A program made the position numbers and the translations under genes. The notes under the pieces were generated by a model. The model had not been told where the DNA came from. It did no database searches and was given only the letters and a program-made list of their open reading frames with translations. Of a stretch of DNA of 17,041 bases, positions 6,482-14,404 are shown piece after piece. This DNA comes from Desulfatirhabdium butyrativorans. GTDB lineage: Bacteria; Desulfobacterota; Desulfobacteria; Desulfobacterales; JAIFKL01. The stretch covers positions 1 through 17,041 of the forward strand of contig DZCT01000012.1 of assembly GCA_022736535.1 (NCBI GenBank), read 5' to 3'. Every line of letters begins with the position of its first letter. The stretch's first letter is position 1.

Positions 6482-8556
6482 CACAAAACCCCCACATCCC
6501 AATTCCACATTCCGGGTCTTTTTTTCAATCTTATGTCCTCGGGAACCGGCTCGTTAAGATGAACAAACAGGCTGTAGCCTGCGGATTCAAGTTCCTGTTT
6601 TTTTTCGCTGATGTCCAATTTCCAGTTGGGATAAATCCGAAAGTCGGATTCATATTTTTCAGCCCAGGCCTGTTCTCCTTTGGGACTGGTAAACAGTTTT
6701 TGTGTTTTCATATCTTCTGAAAGCACGCGGGAAATGCACAGGGGCCAGTTTCCCGACAGCACAATTCCCAGCGGCAGAGGGCAGTGTTTCGGCAGTTGCA
6801 GATAATCCTCCCTGCCGAGTTCCGGGCTGACAATCACTCCGGAAAAACCGTTTTTTGCCAGCATATTGACCGCCAGCGCATTGGCAATGTTGCAAAAAGG
6901 ACCCGCCCAGAGGCTGAGTTTTTCAGCTTCGGGAAAAAAAGCCCGGTGCCAGGGCGCATTTAAGACAAAATTTTTCGCTCCTTTTTTCAGAACAGCGTCA
7001 ATGAGACTTTTCCATTGTTCAGACTCATCCGCCCAGATCACCGGCGGCAGCCAGAACCATGAAGATTTAGAAGTGAGAAAAGAAAAGTGAGGAGTGAACA
7101 GCCGCTGTGCATCTTTTGTCAGCCACAGACCGAAATGACTGCCGCTTTTTGCTTTTTCCGGTGTTCTGCTGACCTGAAGTTCGATGCCTGCACGCCTTTT
7201 TCCGATATTTCGGGGAAGCCGGGCGCGGAAATCAGTTTCTGCAAACTGAGTTTCTTTAAGAAACTCAGTTTGTGGAATTTGCAGTTCAGATTCCAGCTTG
7301 GACAGCATGTCTTCAAGCGATTTTTCTCGCCGGTCTGTCAGAAAAACCGGTGTACGGGCATCTCCCTTTTGCAAAGAGAGGCGGAGAGGGATTTGCAGCC
7401 TGCCCTTTTTGGGAACATATCTGCCCACCCTGTGAATGCCCTGTCCGGATTCGTCTTCATATCCGATCCGCAGCGTATCTCCGGGCAGCAGTTCTTCTCC
7501 GGGAATCAGATAGGAATTTTCCCGGGTCCCTTTCAGATTTCCCACAAACAGCCCGGAACCGGTTTGAATTTTTACATTTACAGGATTCTGGGGACGCTGA
7601 GGCAGGAAATGATAATGCGTGCCGGTTCTGCCCAGCGCGTAAGCGATAAGTTCCATTGCCTTTTTTTTCATTTCAGGATCGTTTCCCTGATCTCTTAACA
7701 TGCGGTATGCTGTCACCGTATAAAAAACATAGTGGGGTCCCTTTTTGCGCCCCTCAATTTTCCATGTCCGTATCTGGGGAACAGACAAAAGCACTTTTAC
7801 CAGAACATCCAAACTCAGGTCCTGGCAGGAAAAAAATTTTTTATAATCCTGTCCGCCCCCTTTTGTAGCGGACGGATGCGTTTTTACAAACTGAGTTTCT
7901 TTAAGAAACTCAGTTTGTTCAGTCTGTGTATAAAACCTTCGGCAGGGCTGAACACATCTGCCCCGCAATCCGCTTTTTCCCCCCAGAAAACTGCTCCAGT
8001 AGCATCTGCCTGAAACGCCGTAACACAATGCGCCGTGAACAAACACTTCCAATTCCAGATCGGCGGGACAAGCCTGAGCCATCAGTTTGATTTCGTCAAT
8101 GCTGAGTTCTCTGGGAAGAACGACCCGGCTGATTCTGTCTGAAAATCCGCTTTGCAGGCATTTCAAAGCCTGCGGAAAAGTGACAGCCGCCAGCGTTGAC
8201 AGATGAATTTTCCCTTTGAAACCGGTCTGTTCAGCCAATTCCAGCAGAGACAGATCCTGTATGATAAGGGCATCCGGTTTTACCCGGACACGGAGTTCAT
8301 CCAAAAGCTTTCCCGCGGCATCCAGATCACCCGGCTTCAGAAGGGAATTGAACGCGACATAAACTTCAGTTCCTTTCTGATGCGCCAGTTCCGTCAGCGC
8401 CGCTAATTCTTCCACGGAAAAATTTTTGGCTTCCATGCGTGCGGAAAAGCTTTTCAGTCCGCAGTAAACTGCGTCTGCCTCGGCTGCTATTGCCGCCAGA
8501 AACGCTGCTTTGTTTCCTGCCGGCGCCAGAATCAGGGGGAAAGTGTTTTTTGTCAT
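6481..8556 (-). CDS. Peptidase U32 family protein (probable RNA/cofactor hydroxylase-type)
   Basis: The 691-residue cytoplasmic protein starts with the family hallmark LILAPAGNKAAFLAAI, and DAVYCG follows at 28-33. The signature segment runs through ALCYGVSGRC (176-185) to GRCVQPCRR (199-207). Cys178, Cys185, Cys201 and Cys205 are the likely ligands of the iron-sulfur cluster described for U32 proteins. A second lobe (about 500-620) follows a variable linker. Characterised relatives (RlhA, TrhP, UbiU/UbiV) hydroxylate 23S rRNA, tRNA or ubiquinone precursors rather than degrade protein. The length is near that of RlhA, but the exact substrate cannot be read from the sequence, so no symbol is given. 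Two copies of a palindromic repeat are inserted in frame and add TEFLKETQF at 215-223 and 430-438, both in variable loops. The frame is intact, so the gene is probably functional. The ribosome site is weak. Confidence 0.9.
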   Translation of the reverse strand: MTKNTFPLILAPAGNKAAFLAAIAAEADAVYCGLKSFSARMEAKNFSVEELAALTELAHQKGTEVYVAFNSLLKPGDLDAAGKLLDELRVRVKPDALIIQDLSLLELAEQTGFKGKIHLSTLAAVTFPQALKCLQSGFSDRISRVVLPRELSIDEIKLMAQACPADLELEVFVHGALCYGVSGRCYWSSFLGGKSGLRGRCVQPCRRFYTQTEQTEFLKETQFVKTHPSATKGGGQDYKKFFSCQDLSLDVLVKVLLSVPQIRTWKIEGRKKGPHYVFYTVTAYRMLRDQGNDPEMKKKAMELIAYALGRTGTHYHFLPQRPQNPVNVKIQTGSGLFVGNLKGTRENSYLIPGEELLPGDTLRIGYEDESGQGIHRVGRYVPKKGRLQIPLRLSLQKGDARTPVFLTDRREKSLEDMLSKLESELQIPQTEFLKETQFAETDFRARLPRNIGKRRAGIELQVSRTPEKAKSGSHFGLWLTKDAQRLFTPHFSFLTSKSSWFWLPPVIWADESEQWKSLIDAVLKKGAKNFVLNAPWHRAFFPEAEKLSLWAGPFCNIANALAVNMLAKNGFSGVIVSPELGREDYLQLPKHCPLPLGIVLSGNWPLCISRVLSEDMKTQKLFTSPKGEQAWAEKYESDFRIYPNWKLDISEKKQELESAGYSLFVHLNEPVPEDIRLKKRPGMWNWDVGVL
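7242..7272. repeat. Protein-embedded palindromic repeat, copy 1
   Basis: This 31-nt near-perfect palindrome (15-bp arms 7242-7256 and 7258-7272, single central base) lies inside the U32 gene. It is read as TEFLKETQF at residues 430-438 without breaking the frame. Its 31-nt sequence is identical to the core of the second copy. Confidence 0.85.
7886..7918. repeat. Protein-embedded palindromic repeat, copy 2
   Basis: This 33-nt palindrome (16-bp arms 7886-7901 and 7903-7918, single central base) lies inside the U32 gene and is read as TEFLKETQF at residues 215-223, just after the cysteine-rich signature. It is in the same orientation and reading frame as the copy at 7242-7272. Confidence 0.85.
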
Positions 8557-8610
8557 TTCGGTTAAAATCAGACCTTATCAGAAATAAACGCTTACAGAGA
8601 TGCTTTTTAT

Positions 8611-8722
8611 CTCTCGCAAAGGCGCGGAGACCGCAGAGAAAAGCTTTCCTTCATCAAAAAATCGGGATTCCGCAAATCCTTCTGTATTTCTTTGCGCTCT
8701 TTGCGTCTCTGCGAGAAATTCT
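8611..8722. repeat. CGCAAAG-type inverted-repeat element, copy 1
   Basis: The left arm (about 8611-8642, TCTCGCAAAGGCGC...) and right arm (about 8690-8722, ...TTTGCGTCTCTGCGAGAAA) are imperfect reverse complements built from the short word CGCAAAG. The element spans the gap between the U32 gene and the acidic hypothetical gene and reaches the latter's stop codon. Related elements lie at 9455-9616 and 13335-13422. Confidence 0.6.
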
Positions 8723-9239
8723 AAATGGTGTATTTCCGTTTTAATGCCTTGAGTTCTTTTTGCAGACCTCTTACCCGGACTCTCAATTCTTTGAGTGCGG
8801 CTCTTGTGGTTGAAATCAGTTGCTCCTCATGCTCTTTTTCATATTTTTTTTCAAGCCGCTCAACTTCCCTGTCCAATTCCGATTCATTCAGGTCAGGATA
8901 TGTCTGTTCAACTAAGGGTACAACTTTTTCATCAAAATTCCGCTTCATTTCTTCCAAAACCCATTCTTTCATTTCATCTTCGGAAGGAAATTCAAAATTA
9001 TCGAAACACAGGTCTCTGTAATGTTCGCTGATGTATAATTTCGCACAGGTTTTGGCAATGCCTTTCAGGGAATATTCTCCGAAATATCCGTAATACCTTA
9101 CAATTTTACTTCCTAAAATATCTTCGGGCGTGTCTTTTTTTGATCCCGTTTCATCATCTGAGAGAAAATCAGCATCGTCATCATCATCTTCCGGGGGAAA
9201 ATTGAAATCGTTTTCTTCTGGCATGTTTTTTTTAACCAT
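8721..9239 (-). CDS. Hypothetical acidic protein with helical C-terminus
   Basis: I do not recognise this 172-residue protein. The N-terminal 40 residues are strongly acidic (PEDDDDDADFLSDDE), probably disordered, with no signal peptide or membrane segment. The middle (about 43-80) contains an aromatic stretch, GSKIVRYYGYFGEYSL, and two cysteines (53-100 region). From about 105 onward the sequence is Glu/Lys/Arg-rich with heptad-like hydrophobic spacing (LVEQTYPDLNESELDREVERL...), suggesting a long helix or coiled coil that ends in a basic tail. It is likely cytoplasmic. Two starts are possible: ATG 9239, with AAGAAGG directly abutting it, or ATG 9224, for which the same site is about 14 nt away. 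It lies 164 bp upstream of the U32 gene on the same strand, so co-transcription through the intervening repeat is possible. Confidence 0.75.
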   Translation of the reverse strand: MVKKNMPEENDFNFPPEDDDDDADFLSDDETGSKKDTPEDILGSKIVRYYGYFGEYSLKGIAKTCAKLYISEHYRDLCFDNFEFPSEDEMKEWVLEEMKRNFDEKVVPLVEQTYPDLNESELDREVERLEKKYEKEHEEQLISTTRAALKELRVRVRGLQKELKALKRKYTI

Positions 9240-9619
9240 CCTTCTTACAAAGTTCTTTTGCCGGTTAAACCGGATATGTTTGTTTTTAACAGAAAACAGC
9301 GCTGTCTTTTATCTGAAAAAGATAAATAATACTTAAAAATCAGTCAGTTAATCCCATTCAACCCTAAAAAATATATTATATACTAAAAAGCGGTTAAAGA
9401 GAAGCAATAATTTTTTTCGGTGTGTGAGAGACCTGCGGGGGTTGCATCGGAATGAGATTTGACAACTTTTCAAAAGTTACGCTGTGTGCAGCTTTTTTAA
9501 AACTGCAAAGGACACAAAGCCATTTTAATAAAATCGGCACAGGAGTTCACAAAGCTTTGCGCCCTTTGCGCCTTCTTTGCGATCTTTGCGATTTAATAAA
9601 AAAAGTTGTCAAATCTTAT
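9240..9619. repeat. Gap carrying a CGCAAAG-type inverted-repeat element, copy 2
   Basis: In this 380-bp gene-free stretch, AGATTTGACAACTTTT at 9455-9470 is the perfect 16-bp reverse complement of 9601-9616. The interior has CTGCAAAGGACACAAAG on one side and repeated CTTTGCG words on the other, giving a second, imperfect arm pair. The right terminus lies just beyond the TRAP permease stop. Positions 9240-9450 are AT-rich and may hold the promoter of the acidic hypothetical gene, but no clear -35/-10 pair was picked out. Confidence 0.65.
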
Positions 9620-11695
9620 TCAGACTGCCGGTTCCGGTTTGGGAATACGGGGTCTCTGCATCAGATAAATCCCCCCGTAAATGCCCAGTCCGATAAGATA
9701 TGTCCAATAGCGGTAATTGTGCGGAATGCCGAGCCATGCCGAAACAGCATCGGGGCGCATGAGGCTGAAAGTGACGCAGAGCAGCAGCGGGATTTCATAG
9801 AATCTGTTTTTTGCCACAAACCAGCCCTGGGTCGCGGATGCAAAGGCAAAATTTCCGATACATGCCATGACAAAAATCAGAATCCCCTGGGGCCAACTGT
9901 AAACATTGTGCAGGATCAGGTCGCTGTTGAAAATGAACATAAAGGGCAGAATCGCTGTGCGAATATCATACATAAACCCTTGCAGACCGGTGGGAATCGG
10001 GGGAGATTTGGCAATCGCGGCTGCGGCGTAAGCCGCCAGTCCCACCGGCGGCGTGTCGTCTGCCAAAATTCCGAAATAAAAACAGAAAAGATGGGCGGAC
10101 ATCAGAGGAACGGTGAAATGTTCATGCAGGTCAGCAATGGCGACAATTGCCGGCGCGGTGAGGGATGCAATTACAATATAAGTGGCGGTGGTCGGGAGTC
10201 CCATGCCGATGATAAGACTTGCGATGGCTGTTATGACCAGCATGAGATACACACTGCCCATAGACATCATTTCAATGATCTCGGTAATCAGATTTCCCAG
10301 CCCCAGCGCGACAATGCCCACAATAATGCCTGCCGCTGCAGTGGCGAGCGCGACGGAAACCATATTCCGGCCGCCTGCTTCAAGACCGGCGAAAATTTCC
10401 GAGATGCTGAGTTTGAATGCTTTTGCCGGAGATGATTTGTCAATGTATGCCGTGATAAGGTTTTTAAAGATGATGACAAGGCACAGAATCCATACCGCAT
10501 TAAATGCCGAAAGGTCAGGTGAATGCCGAAGCACCATCAGTTCATACATCAGCATGATGATGGGAATCAGATAATGCAAGCCGGATACAAGGGTTTTGAA
10601 AAAAGGCGGCAGTTCGTTGCGGGGAATGCCGCTCAAACCGAGTTTGGATGCTTCAATATGCGTGATAAAAAAGAGCGCGGCGTAAGAAGCAAACGCGGGG
10701 ACGGCTGCGGCTTTGCAGACCTCAATATACGGAACATTGACGTATTCGGCAATGATAAACGCGGCAGCGCCCATAATCGGCGGCGCAAGCTGTCCGTCCG
10801 TACTGGCGGCAACTTCAATGGCTGCGGCTTTGGTGGGCGGATAGCCGATTTTTTTCATCAGCGGAATGGTAAACGTGCCGGTGGTAACAACATTTGCGAT
10901 GCTCGATCCGGATATAAGTCCGGTCAGACCGCTGCCCACAACAGCAGCTTTTGCGGGTCCGCCTTTGAAGCCGCCCAGCAGGCTTAACGCTAATTGAATA
11001 AAATACTGACCCGCGCCGGCTTTATCTAACAATGCCCCGAAGAGAACAAACATGAACACAATTCTTGCGGAAACATCCAAAGGAATGCCGTAAATGCCTT
11101 CGGTTGACATGGTGATCTGCCCCATGAAGCGGTTCAGGGAAACGCCTTTGAATGCAATGATTTCAGGCATATAGGGACCTAAAAATGAATAGAGGCAGAA
11201 CGCGATGGCAATGAGCGGCAGCGCGGGACCGATGACCCGGCGTGCGGCTTCGAGCAGGAAAATGACCAGCAGCAGTCCGATCACAATATCTCTCGGAACA
11301 GGCGATCCGGCGCGCATGGCAAGTCCCACATAATCAATCACAATATACAGGGCTGAAATCGCCGCTGTTATTCCGATGATATAATCCGGCATCGGAATAC
11401 GGTTTTTGGCGGAAAGAAAATGGAGACCGAAACGGGGTTTTTTGAAAAGCGGATAGTTCAGAAAAACAATCAGCAAGGCAAAAGAAAGATGAATCGCCCG
11501 AATGAAAGTGGAGTCAAGGGGATCAAAATACGGACACGCGATGTATAAATGGAAAAAACTCCAGCAGACCGCGATCACCGGAATCACATATTTTCCATAT
11601 CCTTTGGGCTTTCTTGCGACGCCTTCCTCTTCTTCAGCCATCCGTCTGGCAAGCTCCAGACCTTCATCCCCGGTGTTTGTATCATTTTTAATCAT
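9620..11695 (-). CDS. TRAP transporter permease, fused small and large subunits (4TM/12TM type)
   Basis: This 691-residue inner-membrane protein is the permease of a TAXI-type TRAP system. After a charged cytoplasmic N-terminus (1-35), hydrophobic segments at about 36-55, 66-82, 103-122 and 136-152 form the fused DctQ-like part. The DctM-like large subunit fills most of the rest, with the typical segment GLISGSSIANVVTTGTFTIP (259-278), the GQLAPPIMGAAAF motif (301-313), and later GLGNLITEI and GMGLPTTATYIVI. It should use a sodium or proton gradient to import a solute, usually an organic anion, handed over by the TAXI receptor encoded upstream (13209-12142). AGGTGA lies 4 nt before the ATG. 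The usual tight spacing from receptor to permease is broken here by a 446-bp block of repeats. The substrate cannot be deduced. Confidence 0.94.
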   Translation of the reverse strand: MIKNDTNTGDEGLELARRMAEEEEGVARKPKGYGKYVIPVIAVCWSFFHLYIACPYFDPLDSTFIRAIHLSFALLIVFLNYPLFKKPRFGLHFLSAKNRIPMPDYIIGITAAISALYIVIDYVGLAMRAGSPVPRDIVIGLLLVIFLLEAARRVIGPALPLIAIAFCLYSFLGPYMPEIIAFKGVSLNRFMGQITMSTEGIYGIPLDVSARIVFMFVLFGALLDKAGAGQYFIQLALSLLGGFKGGPAKAAVVGSGLTGLISGSSIANVVTTGTFTIPLMKKIGYPPTKAAAIEVAASTDGQLAPPIMGAAAFIIAEYVNVPYIEVCKAAAVPAFASYAALFFITHIEASKLGLSGIPRNELPPFFKTLVSGLHYLIPIIMLMYELMVLRHSPDLSAFNAVWILCLVIIFKNLITAYIDKSSPAKAFKLSISEIFAGLEAGGRNMVSVALATAAAGIIVGIVALGLGNLITEIIEMMSMGSVYLMLVITAIASLIIGMGLPTTATYIVIASLTAPAIVAIADLHEHFTVPLMSAHLFCFYFGILADDTPPVGLAAYAAAAIAKSPPIPTGLQGFMYDIRTAILPFMFIFNSDLILHNVYSWPQGILIFVMACIGNFAFASATQGWFVAKNRFYEIPLLLCVTFSLMRPDAVSAWLGIPHNYRYWTYLIGLGIYGGIYLMQRPRIPKPEPAV

Positions 11696-12141
11696 TGTTT
11701 CACCTGTGGGGTGGGCATGAAATGTCCACCAACTCTGCGATGTTCAATAAGACGGCGACATTGATTTCCCCCTTTCTTAAAGGCAGGGCTGTTAAATTCT
11801 TCGGGATATCAGCCGTCCGCCCCGACAGTAAAGCGGGTTTTTAACCCGCTTAATGTGTAAAACGGGTTGAAAACCCGTTCTACGCGGATCGTGGAAACGA
11901 GAACTTAACAGCCCTGCTTTCTTAAAGGGGGATGAAGGGGGATTTCTGCGGCGGACTCAAATCCCCCCTGCCCCCCTTTAAAAAAGGGGGGTTTTCCGCT
12001 TAACTTAACGGCATTGATTTCATGCCCGCCCTGCAAAGCAAGGACAGGAATATGTTATTCATTTATCTCTGATTGTAAGGATGAGATTCTTCGCTTCACG
12101 GAGATTCTTCGCTACGCTCAGAATGACACGAATTTTCTCAG
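11696..12141. repeat. Nest of inverted repeats between TAXI receptor and TRAP permease
   Basis: This 446-bp gap has no gene. An outer 11-bp pair, GGGCATGAAAT at 11713-11723, is the reverse complement of 12017-12027. Inside, GCAGGGCTGTTAA (11783-11795) pairs with 11905-11917, flanked on both sides by CCCCCTTT/AAAGGGGG motifs. Two compact hairpins lie within: 11831-11839 with 11843-11851, and 11861-11868 with 11872-11879. Another hairpin is at 11971-11979 with 11983-11991 (CCCCCCTTT/AAAGGGGGG). Near the receptor stop, GATTCTTCGCT words and a 27-nt copy (12102-12128) of the block at 2107-2133 end the array. Confidence 0.7.
11700..11705 (-). promoter_or_regulatory. Ribosome binding site of the TRAP permease
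   Basis: AGGTGA on the minus strand (11705-11700) precedes the ATG at 11695 by 4 nt. No earlier in-frame start is better placed. Confidence 0.6.
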
Positions 12142-13209
12142 CTATTTGCCGACAGTTCCGATTTTGACCTTTTTCCCGTCTTTTTCTATCAGCACGTTCC
12201 TGCTCTTATCCACCTCTACCATCTTGGCTTCTTTGTAGTATTTCACCGCTCCGGGATGAAAAGGCGCTGACAGACCTTCAAGCATATTTTCTTTGGTCAG
12301 GTCTTCATAAGCCGGATGAAGGCTTTTAAATGCTTCAAAGTTTTCAAAAATTTCTTTTGTAACGGCATACACAACTTTTTCCGATACTTTTGAAGAAGTT
12401 ACAAAAGTGGCTTTTACGCCGAAGGTTTCCACATTTCCGTCATTCTGCGCTGTGGGATAATGCTTGACCGGAACGACGGCTTTCGCATAGTACGGTTTTT
12501 CGCTGATGAGCTTGTCTATCCCGGGTCCGGAAATGGGAACAAAACAAACCTTTGTCGCGCCGGCAGTGGCTTCTTTGAAAGCGCCGCTGGGATGTCCCAC
12601 AGTGTAAAAGAATGCGTCAATGCGTCCGTCCTGAAGCAGCCCGGGGGCTTCGGCAGCTTTTACCTCTTCTTTTTTTATGTCTTTTTCATAATCAAGTCCC
12701 ACAGCCGTGAGCGCGTCAATGGAATTTTGCCGCTGTCCCGAACCGGGGTTGCCGATGTTGACCCGTTTGTCTTTCATGTCCGTCATCGTCTTAATGCCCG
12801 ATTCCACAGTCGCCACTAATGTTACGGATTCAGGATGGATGCTGAAAACTGAACGAAGGTCTTTCTGGGGCTTGTCTTTCCATTCTTCAAGACCGTTTAA
12901 TGCCTGATACTGTCTGTCGGACTGCACAATGCCGAATTCCAGATCACCGGACAGCACGGCGTTTACATTAAATACGGATCCGGCTGTGGCTTCAACAGTG
13001 CATCGGATACCGTACTGCTCCTTTTTTTCATTGACGATTTTGGCAATCGCGCCGCCGGTGGGATAGTAAACGCCGGTGATGCCGCCCGTGCCGATGGTGG
13101 CAAAAACAGTTTTGCCGGCTTTGCCAGCCTGAGCCGGCAGGGTCACAAGTCCTGTAAAAAGAAAAAAAACAAACAGGAACATGATGTTTGCTGTCAAAGA
13201 CTTTTTCAT
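12142..13209 (-). CDS. TAXI family TRAP transporter solute-binding protein
   Basis: This 355-residue periplasmic receptor has a classical Sec signal (basic MKK, hydrophobic core to about 24, cleavage after AQA at 26-28). The mature protein opens with FATIGTGGITGVYYPTGGAI, the typical N-terminal ligand-pocket segment of TAXI receptors. It continues with GSVFNVNAVLSGDLEFGIVQSD and RVNIGNPGSGQRQNS, also characteristic of the family. LQDGRIDAFFYTVGHPSGA matches the later conserved loop. Length is normal. TAXI receptors bind organic acids or amino acids and pass them to a fused TRAP permease, encoded next on this strand (11695-9620). A near-ideal ribosome site supports the start. The ligand is not deducible. 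Confidence 0.95.
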   Translation of the reverse strand: MKKSLTANIMFLFVFFLFTGLVTLPAQAGKAGKTVFATIGTGGITGVYYPTGGAIAKIVNEKKEQYGIRCTVEATAGSVFNVNAVLSGDLEFGIVQSDRQYQALNGLEEWKDKPQKDLRSVFSIHPESVTLVATVESGIKTMTDMKDKRVNIGNPGSGQRQNSIDALTAVGLDYEKDIKKEEVKAAEAPGLLQDGRIDAFFYTVGHPSGAFKEATAGATKVCFVPISGPGIDKLISEKPYYAKAVVPVKHYPTAQNDGNVETFGVKATFVTSSKVSEKVVYAVTKEIFENFEAFKSLHPAYEDLTKENMLEGLSAPFHPGAVKYYKEAKMVEVDKSRNVLIEKDGKKVKIGTVGK

Positions 13210-13213
13210 ACAA

Positions 13214-13219
13214 CCTCCT
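13214..13219 (-). promoter_or_regulatory. Strong ribosome binding site of the TAXI receptor
   Basis: AAGGAGG on the minus strand, core AGGAGG at 13219-13214, lies 4 nt before the ATG at 13209. It is among the strongest sites in the window and suggests high receptor expression relative to the permease. Confidence 0.8.
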
Positions 13220-13334
13220 TGCTTGCCATGATGAAAGAAAAAATGTATAAGTTCCCTTTGCCTGAATAACCCTATTCCTACCCTCTTTTTTGAAACACGA
13301 AAGCATGAAAAATATGAAAGTCTGCATGTAAGCT

Positions 13335-13422
13335 TTTTTTACCGCAAAGGACACAAAGAAGGCGCAAAGGTCGCAACGCTTTGCGAACCTTGTGAAACCT
13401 TTGCGCCCTTTGCGTTAAAAAA
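13335..13422. repeat. CGCAAAG-type inverted-repeat element, copy 3
   Basis: TTTTTTACCGCAAAGG (13335-13350) faces CCTTTGCG...CGTTAAAAAA at 13399-13422. Together they make an imperfect hairpin of about 88 bp bounded by T and A runs, built from repeated CGCAAAG words. It lies between the divergent TAXI-receptor and glycosyltransferase genes and may carry or disturb their promoters. Confidence 0.65.
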
Positions 13423-13554
13423 ATGTTGAAATACACGAAAAACAATGCCTTCGCAGTTAATGAATTATCTTTACTTATTGAATTAATAATTAACAGGATA
13501 AGAACACTGTGTCAAGCATTAATAGCCCTTATACAGATTTTTCAATATAAAAAA

Positions 13555-14394
13555 ATGATACAAAGCTTAATCATTTGTAAAAAAACAGAAAAACCTTTGG
13601 TCAGCGTCATCATACCGGCTTTCAACCGCAGCCGGATGCTCAAAGAAGCGGTTGATTCTGTGCTGGCTCAGGATTTTACGGATTTTGAACTGATTGTGGC
13701 GGATGACGGTTCAACAGATGATACGCCCGCTGTTCTTGAATCTTATCGGGAAGATATGACCGTGATCCGACTGGAAAACAGGGGTGTCAGCGCGGCAAGA
13801 AACGCGGGCATTGCCGCCGCTTCAGGCGAGTATTTTGCATTTCTTGATTCGGATGATCTCTGGCTGCCCGGAAAACTGTCGGAACAGATTGCTTTTTTCA
13901 ATTCCCGCCCGGATGCGCTGATCTGTCAGACCGAAGAAATATGGATCAGAAACGGAAAAAGAGTGAATCCGAAATTGAAGCACAAAAAGCAGTCCGGAAT
14001 GATTTTTGAACCCTCGCTTCACCTCTGTCTCGTGAGTCCTTCGGCAGTGATGATTAAACGTGATCTTTTTGAAATCGTGGGATTGTTTGACGAAAACCTT
14101 CCGGCATGTGAGGATTATGATTTGTGGCTGCGGATCAGTTGCCGGTATCCGATATATCTCACAGAAAAACCAATGGTTGTCAAGCGGGGCGGACATGAAG
14201 ACCAGCTTTCCCGCGCGCCGGGGTTGGACAGATTTCGGATACAGGCAATCCGAAAGATTATGGAAAGCGGACTGCTTTCAGCGGAACAGCACAGCGCTGC
14301 GGAAAAGGTTCTGAAAGAAAAAACTGCCATTTACGCCCAGGGCTGCCTGAAACGGGGGCGTGCGGATGAAGCCCGGCATTATTTCCGTCTGTGA
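13555..14394 (+). CDS. Family 2 glycosyltransferase (GT-A fold)
   Basis: The 279-residue protein (from ATG 13555) carries VSVIIPAFNR at 16-25, the nucleotide-binding acidic motif DDGS at 50-53, the RGVSAARNAG acceptor-side segment at 76-85, and the metal-binding DSDD at 98-101. CEDYDLWLR at 185-193 supplies the ED catalytic-base region. It should transfer a sugar from a nucleotide donor onto a cell-envelope glycan or a protein; the acceptor is unknown. No transmembrane segment is evident. The frame is open upstream to an ATG at 13423, adding 44 residues. That part is AT-rich, starts at the edge of a repeat and does not align with the family's usual N-terminus, so the later start is preferred, although neither has a clear ribosome site. 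The gene is isolated, between a divergent TAXI operon and a convergent symporter, with no other glycan genes nearby. Confidence 0.88.
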   Translation: MIQSLIICKKTEKPLVSVIIPAFNRSRMLKEAVDSVLAQDFTDFELIVADDGSTDDTPAVLESYREDMTVIRLENRGVSAARNAGIAAASGEYFAFLDSDDLWLPGKLSEQIAFFNSRPDALICQTEEIWIRNGKRVNPKLKHKKQSGMIFEPSLHLCLVSPSAVMIKRDLFEIVGLFDENLPACEDYDLWLRISCRYPIYLTEKPMVVKRGGHEDQLSRAPGLDRFRIQAIRKIMESGLLSAEQHSAAEKVLKEKTAIYAQGCLKRGRADEARHYFRL

Positions 14395-14404
14395 TTTTTT
14401 TTGA

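Noticed and set aside
9452..10435. Long plus-strand open frame of 327 codons
   Set aside because: It runs antisense across the clearly recognisable TRAP permease; its translation has a shadow composition (many His, Cys, Arg, Asn) and no domain, and it begins inside an inverted repeat.
13423..13554. 44-residue N-terminal extension of the glycosyltransferase
   Set aside because: It begins at the edge of a repeat, is very AT-rich, and lies before the normal GT2 N-terminus. It is not excluded, because the later start also lacks a clear ribosome site.
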